Shown here piece after piece: positions 49,603-58,657 of a DNA stretch of 64,000 bases. A model generated the notes under the pieces. The model did no database searches, was not told where the DNA came from, and worked only from the letters and a program-made list of their open reading frames with translations. A program made the translations under genes and the position numbers. Within the stretch, counting starts at the first letter, position 1. Every line of letters begins with the position of its first letter. The DNA is taken from the NCBI RefSeq assembly GCF_030863805.1, contig NZ_CP132957.1, positions 1,984,001 through 2,048,000 on the forward strand, given 5' to 3'. The DNA comes from Kineothrix sp. MB12-C1 (GTDB lineage Bacteria > Bacillota > Clostridia > Lachnospirales > Lachnospiraceae).

Positions 49603-50413
49603 TCAAAAAAAGTTCAGTAAAAACAAAATAAATAATAGAAATAAAAAAGAAAAAATAATTAACCTGTCAATAGGAATTCTCTGCACAGTTATTGTTGTAG
49701 GATGTTTGAGTCTTGCATTTTATTTTGGCTCTCTATCCTACGACTCCGGAGAATTCAGTAGGTTGATTGAGATGGCTGAGGACAGAGGAGGGGATATCAT
49801 AGAGGATCCCTCCTCTGATTCTATTGGCATGGAAAAGGGACGAGTTATTAATATTGCAAGGCTGCAAGAAGAAAATGGAGATATTGCCGGATGGGTGATG
49901 ATACCTGATACAAAAATTGATTATCCGGTTATGTATACACCCAAGGATGCAGAATATTACTTACATAGGAACTTTGCTCAGAAATACTCCATGTCTGGAG
50001 TACCTTTTATCGATGCAGAGTGTTCTCTTTCGCCCCAGTCAGATAATATTATTGTACATGGACACAATATGAAAAATGGCTCTATGTTCTCCGATATTAT
50101 ATCCTATCAAGAGGAAAATTTTTGGAAGGAACATGGGATAATACTTTTATATACATTGGATGAAGTGCAGGAATATGAAGTGATAGCCGCCTTTCCTATT
50201 AATGCGGAAGATACCTATGATGTGGGGAACTATTTTCCTATTAATTTTGGTGATGAGAATCAATTCAATAGTTTTATAAAAGAAATTCGTAGAAAATCAT
50301 TGAATAAAACGGAGACGCAGGTAAAGTATGGAGAGCAGTTACTAACCCTATCTACTTGCTCTTATCATACTACGGATGGAAGATATCTAGTTATATCAAA
50401 GAGAGTGAAATAG
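49595..50413 (+). CDS. Class B sortase
   Basis: A 272-residue membrane transpeptidase with an N-terminal basic region and one membrane helix (about 22-45). Class B features are present: the NGDIAGWVMIPDTKIDYPVM segment, catalytic His157 in VHGHNMKNGSMF, Cys255 in TLSTCSYH and Arg263 in GRYLVISKR. The start overlaps the wall-protein stop by 8 nt, so the two are translationally coupled. It most likely anchors the adjacent protein at its IAKTG signal. Confidence 0.92.
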   Translation: MTNQKKFSKNKINNRNKKEKIINLSIGILCTVIVVGCLSLAFYFGSLSYDSGEFSRLIEMAEDRGGDIIEDPSSDSIGMEKGRVINIARLQEENGDIAGWVMIPDTKIDYPVMYTPKDAEYYLHRNFAQKYSMSGVPFIDAECSLSPQSDNIIVHGHNMKNGSMFSDIISYQEENFWKEHGIILLYTLDEVQEYEVIAAFPINAEDTYDVGNYFPINFGDENQFNSFIKEIRRKSLNKTETQVKYGEQLLTLSTCSYHTTDGRYLVISKRVK

Positions 50414-50572
50414 GATTCTTAATAAAGATAATAAAATACTGATTTAGTGATGAGAACTTTAAAAATAAAACAATTATCCCGGATATAAAAGCATTGTAAA
50501 TCGTTCTAGCACCCTCTATAATAAAATTAAAGGCAAAATGGATTCAACGTCATACATCTTAAAGGAGAATAT

Positions 50573-51508
50573 ATGACATTGAAGAAATTTCAGGAATTAG
50601 ATTTAAGCAGTGCTTTTTTGTTTGCTATAGTCATGCAGGATGATGAGACCTGCCGCATGGTATTGGAGCTTATTTTAGAGCGTCCCATATCTAAGGTCAA
50701 AGTACATGCGGAACATAGCATCTTATTGAGTTCGGATTTTAGGAGTGTACGTCTGGATGTATATGCCGGCGATGAGACGCAAGTGGATTATAATCTGGAG
50801 ATGTAAAATGACAATAATAGGAATATTGTTAAGCGTAGCCGCTATTATCAGGCTCAGATGGATATTTCTTCCCTTAAGCCGGGCGATGATTTTAGTGAAC
50901 TGCATCCCAATTATGTTATCTTTATCTGCGCGTTTGATCCTTTTGGACTAGGACTATACCGTTATACGTTTGAAAATCGCTGTCTGGAACGAGGGTTTCC
51001 ATTAGGCGATGAAACGACTAAGATTTTCCTAAACACTAAGGGAAAGAATGCGGAAGAAGTGCCGGATGTACTTGTGAATTTTCTAAAGTATCTGGAAGAT
51101 AGTACCGACGAATCTGTGAAGGAGCTTCAGGATCAAACAATTGAGCATCTGCATCACCGAGTAACGGCAGTGAAAAGAAACCGGGAATGGGAGGGACAGT
51201 ATATGACAATTGAAGAGTTTATCCAGGATTCGGCGAGAGCTGTATGTGAAGAGGCATGCGAAGAAGCAAGAAAAGAAGCGCATAAAGAGGGGCTATTAGA
51301 GGGGAGAGAAGAAGGCCGAGAAGAAGGCCGAGCAGAGGGCCGAGCAGAGGGTTGCGTGGAAGGTCGAGAAGAAGGTCAGGAGGAAATGCTGCAATTGATT
51401 CGCCATATGACCGAGGCAGGCGAGTCGGAGCAAATTTTCAGATTGACGCAAGACCGCACTTTCTTTGAAGAGATGTATCAGAAATATATTATATTGAGAA
51501 ATAAATAG
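50573..51508 (+). pseudogene. Rpn-family PD-(D/E)XK nuclease with nonsense codon
   Basis: Two open segments in the same frame (50573-50806 and 50807-51508) are separated only by TAA at 50804-50806. The N-terminus (DLSSAFLFAIVMQDDETCRM) and VRLDVYAGDE...YNLEM match Rpn/PDDEXK_2 proteins. The stop replaces the Gln of the catalytic ExQ motif (LEMQ), after which NDNNRNIVKRSRYYQAQMD continues the family sequence. The C-terminal tail has the usual EGREEGREEGRAEGRAEG-type repeats. AAAGGAG precedes the ATG. Without readthrough, only a 77-residue fragment is made. Confidence 0.85.
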
Positions 51509-51680
51509 TTCGAATAATTCTAACATTCTATTGCCGGCTGCAAATCAGCGGCCGGTATTCTGTACGACAATCAGTCGCGCTAGTAACATTCTAATTTACC
51601 CAATTGATTGAAGATGTATGACAGTTCCATTTTGCTAATATAAAATATAAGTTTTATTCCATTTTATAAACCGATGATCT

Positions 51681-52541
51681 TTACATAACCGTATGCATAC
51701 TACGAAACTCAGTAGGAGTACAATTTTTAATGATTTTAAACATTCGAATAAAAGAAGACACACTTGAAAATCCAGAATTCAGTGCAACATCAGTAATTGT
51801 ATATTCGGGATTTGCCAATAGTTTCTCTGCTGTAGCAATTCTTTTTTGATTCAGATATTTATAAAAAGAGACATTAGTAAACTGCTTAAAGAGCCTTGTA
51901 AAGTGAAACTTGGAAAATCCCGCTATACTTGCCATATCGTCGAGAGAAAGGTTATCTGTACAGTGGGCACTTATGTAATTACAGATATATATGAATTTCT
52001 CAGCATATTGTTGTTGCTTATGATTGGTAATATCGAAGTTTTTTATATTTTCGGTATAGGTACGTCCTATTAGAATTATAATAGAAAGAAATTTACTATA
52101 AATAGCGGCTTCCGCTAAGGGAGTATTTTTCTCATATTCATCCATGATTTCTATAAGTAAAGTTCTAATTTGGGGATGGATTTCCGGATATTTTTCCGGA
52201 GTAATAAGAAAAACAGGAGATATAACGGAAAGTACGGTCTCCAAATCACGTATCTCTTTGAGTATTGAGATATCCGGTTGAAAGATAATCCTACGCCCCT
52301 TTACAGGCGCATGTAATGCATGAAGGGTGTAAGGGCATATTAGAATGATATCATTTTCCTGAAGGACAAAGGTTTGTTCAGTACAGGTGACAGTATATAT
52401 ATTCTCTATAGGCATAATAATTTCCAGAGGGGTATGCCAATGAGGAGGATAGTCTTCATGTGCAATATTATCATAAAGTGTAAGGTTTGTATTTTCTCTG
52501 AAATTAACAATTTCAAAAATTCCTTTTAGGTTCTCAATCAT
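51681..52541 (-). CDS. AraC-family transcriptional regulator
   Basis: A 286-residue regulator with an N-terminal cupin-like sensor domain (EDYPPHWHTPLEIIMPIE) and a C-terminal double helix-turn-helix (LSLDDMASIAGFSKFHFTRL, ending NCTPTEFRS). It is divergent from the GH3 glycosidase, with 379 bp between, and presumably controls it in response to a sugar. Confidence 0.9.
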   Translation of the reverse strand: MIENLKGIFEIVNFRENTNLTLYDNIAHEDYPPHWHTPLEIIMPIENIYTVTCTEQTFVLQENDIILICPYTLHALHAPVKGRRIIFQPDISILKEIRDLETVLSVISPVFLITPEKYPEIHPQIRTLLIEIMDEYEKNTPLAEAAIYSKFLSIIILIGRTYTENIKNFDITNHKQQQYAEKFIYICNYISAHCTDNLSLDDMASIAGFSKFHFTRLFKQFTNVSFYKYLNQKRIATAEKLLANPEYTITDVALNSGFSSVSSFIRMFKIIKNCTPTEFRSMHTVM

Positions 52542-52920
52542 ATCCTCATATCCTTTTCTTTTTATTTATCCAAGACATTATATAGTTTAATAGTATTTTT
52601 AAAATGTGTTTATATCAATTATTAGAAATCAATTATTGCTAAAATATAAAGCTGAATAGTTAGAATATTTATTAAAATACTAACAATAGACAGTAAAAAA
52701 GTAAATATATAAAAGTAAAAATAATTGTTATTTATAAACCATGCGTTAAATACATAATAATTATAATATAAATTAGCAGTATAAGTAATTTGGTCAGTAT
52801 AAAATTAGCAATAATTGATAGTTAGAGAGCAATTATTCGAAAGAAAGAGAAAAAATAGTGTGTTATCGTAAGGTTAATAAGGCTATAAAGTGAATAGATG
52901 AAAAAATTGAAAATTGAGAA
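52542..52920. promoter_or_regulatory. AraC/GH3 divergent control region with 15-bp inverted repeat
   Basis: AT-rich 379-bp gap without a gene. ATCAATTATTGCTAA at 52628-52642 recurs as its exact reverse complement at 52805-52819. A related partial copy lies at 52614-52625 and another (AGCAATTATT) near 52828. Separated half-sites of this kind could be looping operators for the AraC protein. Confidence 0.4.
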
Positions 52921-55077
52921 ATGAAGAATGAAAATAATAAATACAGTTACGCTGAAAGGATGGGGATAAGGATGACAAGAGAGGAAGCGAGAAAAAGGGC
53001 AGAGAAGTTGGTTGATCAGATGACGGTGGAAGAACGCGCGGGGCAATTGAGATATGATGCACCTGCGATTCCGAGATTGAATGTTCCTGCTTATAACTGG
53101 TGGGGTGAGGCATTACACGGCGTGGCGCGTGCCGGTACAGCTACTATTTTTGCTCAGGCAATTGGAATGGCAGCTACCTTCGATGAAAATTTAATTCGTG
53201 AGATTGCAGATTGTATAGCGACGGAAGGCAGAGCAAAATATAATGAATATTCCGCTCATGGTGATAGGGATATTTATAAAGGTCTCACATTCTGGTCACC
53301 TAATGTGAATATTTTCCGTGACCCCAGATGGGGAAGAGGTCATGAAACATATGGGGAAGACCCATTTCTTACGTCCAGGTTAGGAGTATCTTTTGTAAAA
53401 GGATTACAGGGAGATGGAGAAACTATGAAGGCAGCAGCATGTGCAAAACATTATGCGGTACATTCGGGCCCCGAGGCTTTACGGCACGAGTTCGATGCGC
53501 AGGCAACGCCAAAGGATATGGAGGAAACCTATCTTCCCGCTTTTGAAGCACTCGTTAAGGAAGGGGAAGTAGAATCCGTAATGGGGGCTTATAACCGGGT
53601 AAATGGGGAACCTTGTTGTGGAAGCAATACGTTGATCAGAGATATTTTACGCGGAAAATGGAAATTTGACGGACATTTCGTTTCCGACTGTTGGGCACTT
53701 CGTGATTTCCATGAGTTTCATATGGTAACCTCTTCTGCAAAAGAGTCTGCAGCTATGGCTCTGAATGCGGGATGTGATTTGAATTGCGGTATTACTTATC
53801 TCCATTTATTGAATGCCCTTCAGGATGGACTTGTGACAGAGGAAGCGATCACACAATCGGCAGTTCGTTTATTTACTACCCGATATTTGTTGGGACTTTT
53901 CGATAATTCGGAGTTTGATCATATTCCTTATGAGAAAGTGGAATGTGAAGAACATCTGGATCTGGCGGATAAAACGACAAAAGAAAGTGTTGTATTGTTG
54001 AAAAATGATGGGATATTACCTCTGTCTGTGGATAAGTATCGAACAATCGGAGTTATCGGGCCTAATGCAAATAACAGAACGGCATTAATCGGTAATTATC
54101 ATGGGACTTCTTCCAGGTATATTACAGTATTGGAGGGAATACAGGAATATGTAAAAGATAGTGCCCGTGTTTTATATTCGGAAGGCTGCCACCTTTGGAA
54201 AGAAAAAACAGAGAATCTGGCCTTTGATAAAGATAGAATAGCGGAAGCTCAGATCGTAGCAGAGCATAGTGACGTGGTTATCCTTTGCCTTGGTTTAGAT
54301 GAGACTTTGGAAGGAGAAGAAGGGGATACTGGAAATAGTTATGCTTCCGGTGATAAAATAGACTTACAGTTGCCAAAGCCTCAGAGGGATTTGATGGAAG
54401 CGGTACAAAAGACAGGAAAGCCTGTTATCTTTTGCTTAATGTCAGGGAGTGCCATCGATATAGGATTCCCCGCGGAACATTTCAATGCGGTACTACAGTT
54501 ATGGTATCCTGGCGCCAGGGGAGGAAAGAGCGTTGCTGAGATTTTATTCGGTGAAGTCTCACCTTCCGGAAAGCTCCCTATAACTTTCTATGAAAATCTG
54601 GATGGATTCCCGGAATTCACAGATTATTCTATGAAGGGAAGAACTTACCGCTATATGGAAGGAAAAGCACAGTTCCCCTTCGGTTTCGGGTTAACTTATG
54701 GAAAGATTGTTGTTACAGGACTTGAGTTAAAGGAATTGGATGAGGATGGAATCTGGGTAGAAGTGACAGCAGAAAATAAAGGATATGTGGATACGGATGA
54801 TGTTATCCAAGTCTACATGAAAAATATGACATCCCTATTTGCTATTAAGAATCCAATTTTATGTGCCTTTAGAAGGGTTCATATAAAAGCAGGTGAAAAA
54901 TTAAAGCAAAGAATATTCATTGATAGAAGTAGCTTCGCTGTAGTAAATGAAAAAGGTGAAAGGTTGATAGATGGAGATAGATACCTTCTGTTTGCAGCCA
55001 TGAACCAGCCGGACGAAAAAAGTGTGGAATTAACAGGAACAGAACCGGTAAAACTTCATTTAAATATTAATTTCTAA
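52921..55077 (+). CDS. Glycoside hydrolase family 3 (beta-xylosidase/glucosidase type)
   Basis: A 718-residue cytoplasmic GH3 enzyme (no signal peptide). The N-terminal barrel shows PRLNVPAYNWWGEALHGVAR and DPRWGRGHETYGEDP. The catalytic nucleophile is Asp256 in GHFVSDCWAL, and the acid/base Glu lies in the C-terminal sandwich domain. A fibronectin-III-like domain ends the protein. The NWWGEALHGVAR pattern favours beta-xylosidase-like members over simple beta-glucosidases. Starts at 52921 or 52972 (MTREEARKRAEKL) are both possible; neither has a strong binding site. Confidence 0.88.
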   Translation: MKNENNKYSYAERMGIRMTREEARKRAEKLVDQMTVEERAGQLRYDAPAIPRLNVPAYNWWGEALHGVARAGTATIFAQAIGMAATFDENLIREIADCIATEGRAKYNEYSAHGDRDIYKGLTFWSPNVNIFRDPRWGRGHETYGEDPFLTSRLGVSFVKGLQGDGETMKAAACAKHYAVHSGPEALRHEFDAQATPKDMEETYLPAFEALVKEGEVESVMGAYNRVNGEPCCGSNTLIRDILRGKWKFDGHFVSDCWALRDFHEFHMVTSSAKESAAMALNAGCDLNCGITYLHLLNALQDGLVTEEAITQSAVRLFTTRYLLGLFDNSEFDHIPYEKVECEEHLDLADKTTKESVVLLKNDGILPLSVDKYRTIGVIGPNANNRTALIGNYHGTSSRYITVLEGIQEYVKDSARVLYSEGCHLWKEKTENLAFDKDRIAEAQIVAEHSDVVILCLGLDETLEGEEGDTGNSYASGDKIDLQLPKPQRDLMEAVQKTGKPVIFCLMSGSAIDIGFPAEHFNAVLQLWYPGARGGKSVAEILFGEVSPSGKLPITFYENLDGFPEFTDYSMKGRTYRYMEGKAQFPFGFGLTYGKIVVTGLELKELDEDGIWVEVTAENKGYVDTDDVIQVYMKNMTSLFAIKNPILCAFRRVHIKAGEKLKQRIFIDRSSFAVVNEKGERLIDGDRYLLFAAMNQPDEKSVELTGTEPVKLHLNINF

Positions 55078-55083
55078 TATAAT

Positions 55084-55123
55084 AGCAGATAACTTTCCTC
55101 AAAGGGGGGTTATCTGCTTTTAT
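55084..55123 (+). terminator. Terminator of GH3 gene
   Basis: Perfect 10-bp stem (55084-55093 with 55109-55118), 15-nt loop, followed by TTTATAT. Confidence 0.8.
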
Positions 55124-55134
55124 ATATTTTTATC

Positions 55135-55180
55135 CTATAGGAAAGATCTTGTTACATTGAAGTATAAAAGTATTGATCCT
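55135..55180 (+). repeat. Post-terminator dispersed repeat, copy 2
   Basis: Reads CTATAGGAAAGATCTT, GTTACATT, then TATAAAAGTATT and GATCCT. It matches the minus-strand copy at 16834-16879 (40 of 46). It starts 16 nt after the arm of the GH3 terminator. Confidence 0.65.
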
Positions 55181-55365
55181 ATTGATTTATTAATTAAAAT
55201 TATGCAATATTTATAGAATATGTATGAAAAGCATTTCAATATTTCTTAAGTCGATATATAATAAAAACAATGAGTTTTATGGTTCTTTTTAATGTATTTT
55301 ATAAGTAACTGTGAAGGTACTGAACAGCTACTTTTATAAATTATTTAATATAAAGGAGAGGAAGA

Positions 55366-56331
55366 ATGAAAAAGGAATTTGATGTAGTTGCGCTGGGAGA
55401 GTTATTGATTGATTTTACGGATAATGGAATTAGTGAACAGGGAAATACTATATTTGAGGCAAATCCCGGCGGAGCTCCATGCAACGTGCTTGCTATGCTT
55501 CAGAAGTTAGGTAATCGTACCGCTTTTATAGGGAAGGTTGGAGAAGATATCTTTGGAACGAAGTTGAAAGGTGTTCTGGAAGAAGTGGGTATCGATACGG
55601 CAGGGCTTATTGTGGATAAAGAATCAAGAACTACACTTGCTTTTGTACAGACTTTCGAAGATGGGGATAGGGACTTTTCCTTCTACCGCAATCCGGGTGC
55701 AGATATGATGCTTACAGAAGAGGAATTGAATGAAGATCTTATAGAAAACTGTAGTATCTTCCATTTCGGAACGTTGTCTATGACCCATGAAGGAGTAAGA
55801 AAGGCAACGAAAAAAGCAATTAAAAAAGCAAAAGAAAAAGGTTCTCTTATTTCTTTCGATCCTAATCTTCGACCTCCCCTTTGGAATAGCTTGGACGAGG
55901 CGAAAGAACAGGTAGCATATGGTTTGGGACAATGTGATTTCTTGAAGATCTCCGATAATGAGATTCAGTGGTTCACCGGAGAAGAAGATTTTGATAAAGG
56001 AATTGAGAAGCTTCAGAAGGAATATAATATTCCTTTAATCGTACTTTCTATGGGGAAAGATGGAAGCAGAGCATATTATAAGAATATCAAGGTGGATAAG
56101 CTTGCTTTTGTTCAGGAGAAAACAATAGAGACTACAGGTGCAGGAGATACTTTCGGTGGTTGTTGTTTGCACTATATATTGAAATATGGTATCGATAATC
56201 TGGATGAAGAAAAGCTGGATGAGATGCTTACTTTTGCGAACGCTGCCGCATCAATCATTACTACGAGGAAGGGTGCTCTGCGCGTAATGCCTGTAAAGGA
56301 TGAGGTAGAAGAGTTTATCGGAATCTATTAA
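55366..56331 (+). CDS. PfkB-family sugar kinase, probable fructokinase
   Basis: A 321-residue ribokinase-family enzyme. Signature 1 (GGAPCNVLAMLQKLG with GKVGEDIFG) and signature 2 (ETTGAGDTFGG, with the catalytic Asp) are present, plus ISFDPNLRPPLW. The sequence resembles bacterial fructokinases (ScrK type) more than 6-phosphofructokinase or ribokinase. AAAGGAGAGG precedes the ATG. It lies 38 nt upstream of the debranching enzyme, so the two may be cotranscribed for glucan/sucrose metabolism. Confidence 0.88.
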   Translation: MKKEFDVVALGELLIDFTDNGISEQGNTIFEANPGGAPCNVLAMLQKLGNRTAFIGKVGEDIFGTKLKGVLEEVGIDTAGLIVDKESRTTLAFVQTFEDGDRDFSFYRNPGADMMLTEEELNEDLIENCSIFHFGTLSMTHEGVRKATKKAIKKAKEKGSLISFDPNLRPPLWNSLDEAKEQVAYGLGQCDFLKISDNEIQWFTGEEDFDKGIEKLQKEYNIPLIVLSMGKDGSRAYYKNIKVDKLAFVQEKTIETTGAGDTFGGCCLHYILKYGIDNLDEEKLDEMLTFANAAASIITTRKGALRVMPVKDEVEEFIGIY

Positions 56332-56368
56332 ACGTTGTTCACCGAACAATCAGGTTTGGAGGATAAGA

Positions 56369-58486
56369 GTGGAAAAAAATAAAATTATTTCTCCGTTAAG
56401 CAACATACATATGGTTCCGATGGACGTAATAGATGGTTTTCATGTGAGGCCCGGAATGTATGAAATTAACGGGGCAGTAGCGATTCCCTGCGGTGTTAAT
56501 TTTACAGTACATTCTTTTGGTGCTACCTCCTGTGAATTGCTATTGTTTAAGAGAATGGAAGAGAAGCCTTATGCGGTACTGAGATTTCCTGAAAATTATA
56601 AGATAGGAAAAGTATACTCAATGATTGTATTCGGTCTGAAGATTGAGGAATTCGAGTATGCTTATCGCCTGGACGGGCCATATGATTCTCGAAAGGGATT
56701 GCTGTTCAATAAAAATAAATGCTTGTTAGATATATATGCAAAGGCGGTTACCGGACAGAGTGTATGGGGGATGGAAAAAAAGGAGACGGTCTGCTACAAG
56801 GCTCGCGTAGTAAAGGATGATTTTGACTGGAGAAACAATAGGCGGCCTTTAATACCTATGGCAGATTTAGTCATATATGAAATGCACATCCGGGGATTTA
56901 CCTTTCATAAATCTTCAGGCGTAAGATATCCGGGAACTTTTGAGGGTCTGAGAGAAAAGATACCTTATTTGAAGGAACTTGGAATAAATGCCGTTGAGCT
57001 AATGCCTATCTTTGAATTCGATGAAATGTCCGATTACCGGGAAGTAGATGGAAAGCCGTTAGTTAATTACTGGGGATATAATACTGTCAGTTTTTTTGCT
57101 CCGAATACAAGTTATGCGGGAAATATTGAGTATAACAGAGAGGGTACAGAGCTTAAGGAACTTATAAAAGAATTGAACGACAATGGCATAGAATGCTTTC
57201 TAGATGTGGTTTTCAACCATACGGCAGAAGGTAATGAGCAGGGACCATTTTTTTCTTTTAAAGGATTCGACAATAATATTTACTATATGCTTACCCCGGA
57301 AGGATATTACTATAATTTCAGCGGCTGTGGGAATACGCTGAATTGTAATCATCCTATCGTGCAGCAGATGATACTGGAATGCCTGCGGTATTGGGTAACG
57401 GCATACCATATAGACGGATTTCGTTTTGATTTAGCCAGTATACTAGGGCGTAACGAGGACGGTTCTCCGATGAGTAAGCCGCCTCTGCTTCAAAGCTTGG
57501 CTTTCGATCCTATTCTTGGGAATGTGAAGCTTATCGCCGAGGCGTGGGATGCGGGAGGCCTTTATCAGGTAGGCAGCTTCCCTGCATGGAATCGCTGGGC
57601 GGAGTGGAATGGCAGATATCGGGATGATATGCGTAATTTCTTAAAGGGTGATTATGGTATGGCGGATATTGCAGCGCAACGGATCACCGGCTCCAGAGAT
57701 TTGTATCTTCCCGAATTCAGAGGTACTAACGCGTCGGTAAACTTTTTGACCTGTCACGATGGTTTTACACTATGGGACTTGTATACCTACAATATGAAGC
57801 ATAATGAAGCCAACGGTTGGAACAATACGGATGGAAGCGATGACAACAGAAGTTGGAACTGCGGGACAGAAGGAGAGACAGAAGACTGCGAGATTCTCGC
57901 ACTCCGAAGAAAAATGATTAAAAATGCGGCAGCAGTTCTTATGTTAAGCCGCGGAACACCGATGTTCCTGGCCGGAGATGAATTCGGCAATACCCAGTAT
58001 GGAAATAATAATGCATATTGCCAGGATAATGAAGTTTCATGGCTCAATTGGAATATGCTGGAGAAGAATAGAGATATTTATGAGTTCTTTAAATATATGA
58101 TTCAGTTTAGAAAGAAACATGACGTTGTTCGGAAGTTTTCCGGATATTGTTCCTTAAAATTTCCGGAGATTCAAGTGATGGAACCGGAAGAGAATCTTAA
58201 GGTACTTCGTATCGTTTATGCGGGGAGAAGTGCTCAGGGAAGTACAAATGAAAAAGATGATATAGTATGTTTGGCAATCAATGTATTCTGGGAAGAGCAG
58301 GAATTCTGGCTGCCGTGCTTAACGGCCGATATGGGGTGGTTTGTGGCTGCTGATACCGGATTGAAGTATCTTGCGGATGGTATTCCCCGGTCGGAGGAAG
58401 ACATGCCGGAGATAGCTTGCGGGAGGATAAGGATAATGCCACGTTCGGTATGCGTGTTTGTGGCGAAAGAAGTGTCATCTATATAA
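56369..58486 (+). CDS. Glycogen debranching enzyme, GlgX/isoamylase type
   Basis: A 705-residue GH13_11-type alpha-1,6-glucosidase. An N-terminal CBM48-like domain (about 20-150) precedes the catalytic barrel, with nucleophile Asp354 (HIDGFRFDLAS), acid/base Glu391 (LIAEAWDAGG) and Asp464 (TCHDGFTLWDL). The NGWNNTDGSDDNRSWNCG segment is typical of GlgX/TreX. The start is GTG, with GGAGGA 6 nt upstream. It would remove alpha-1,6 branches from glycogen limit dextrins. Confidence 0.92.
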   Translation: MEKNKIISPLSNIHMVPMDVIDGFHVRPGMYEINGAVAIPCGVNFTVHSFGATSCELLLFKRMEEKPYAVLRFPENYKIGKVYSMIVFGLKIEEFEYAYRLDGPYDSRKGLLFNKNKCLLDIYAKAVTGQSVWGMEKKETVCYKARVVKDDFDWRNNRRPLIPMADLVIYEMHIRGFTFHKSSGVRYPGTFEGLREKIPYLKELGINAVELMPIFEFDEMSDYREVDGKPLVNYWGYNTVSFFAPNTSYAGNIEYNREGTELKELIKELNDNGIECFLDVVFNHTAEGNEQGPFFSFKGFDNNIYYMLTPEGYYYNFSGCGNTLNCNHPIVQQMILECLRYWVTAYHIDGFRFDLASILGRNEDGSPMSKPPLLQSLAFDPILGNVKLIAEAWDAGGLYQVGSFPAWNRWAEWNGRYRDDMRNFLKGDYGMADIAAQRITGSRDLYLPEFRGTNASVNFLTCHDGFTLWDLYTYNMKHNEANGWNNTDGSDDNRSWNCGTEGETEDCEILALRRKMIKNAAAVLMLSRGTPMFLAGDEFGNTQYGNNNAYCQDNEVSWLNWNMLEKNRDIYEFFKYMIQFRKKHDVVRKFSGYCSLKFPEIQVMEPEENLKVLRIVYAGRSAQGSTNEKDDIVCLAINVFWEEQEFWLPCLTADMGWFVAADTGLKYLADGIPRSEEDMPEIACGRIRIMPRSVCVFVAKEVSSI

Positions 58487-58495
58487 ATATTAAAA

Positions 58496-58630
58496 ATTAG
58501 GTAATTGCGAAACAGATAAGTTGTAAAAATTTCATGCACAATAAATACAGATTACGAAGAAAGATGGTATGAAAGTTTTGTAAATTGTGCATGAAATTAT
58601 AACAGTCGATGAGTTTCGCAATCATCTAAT
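58496..58630. repeat. 135-nt imperfect inverted-repeat element
   Basis: The ends ATTAG-GTA-ATTGCGAAAC (58496-58513) and the reverse complement of 58613-58630 agree at 16 of 18 positions. A second perfect 14-bp arm pair lies inside (58529-58542 with 58584-58597), with some pairing between and a 41-nt loop. It fills almost the whole gap between the debranching enzyme and the S1 gene. It could be a MITE-like element or a structured RNA/terminator. Confidence 0.65.
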
Positions 58631-58657
58631 ATTAAAAAAAATAAAAGGAGAAAGATA

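Noticed and set aside
51290-51390. Tandem repeat that could be read as a CRISPR-like or minisatellite array
   Set aside because: It encodes the EGREEG/EGRAEG tail typical of Rpn-family proteins; no spacers, and no CRISPR array was seen anywhere in the window.
51533-51555. GC-rich hairpin (CCGGCTG / CAGCGGCCGG) between the Rpn gene and AraC gene
   Set aside because: Possible terminator, but no T run on either strand and an irregular stem; not strong enough to list.
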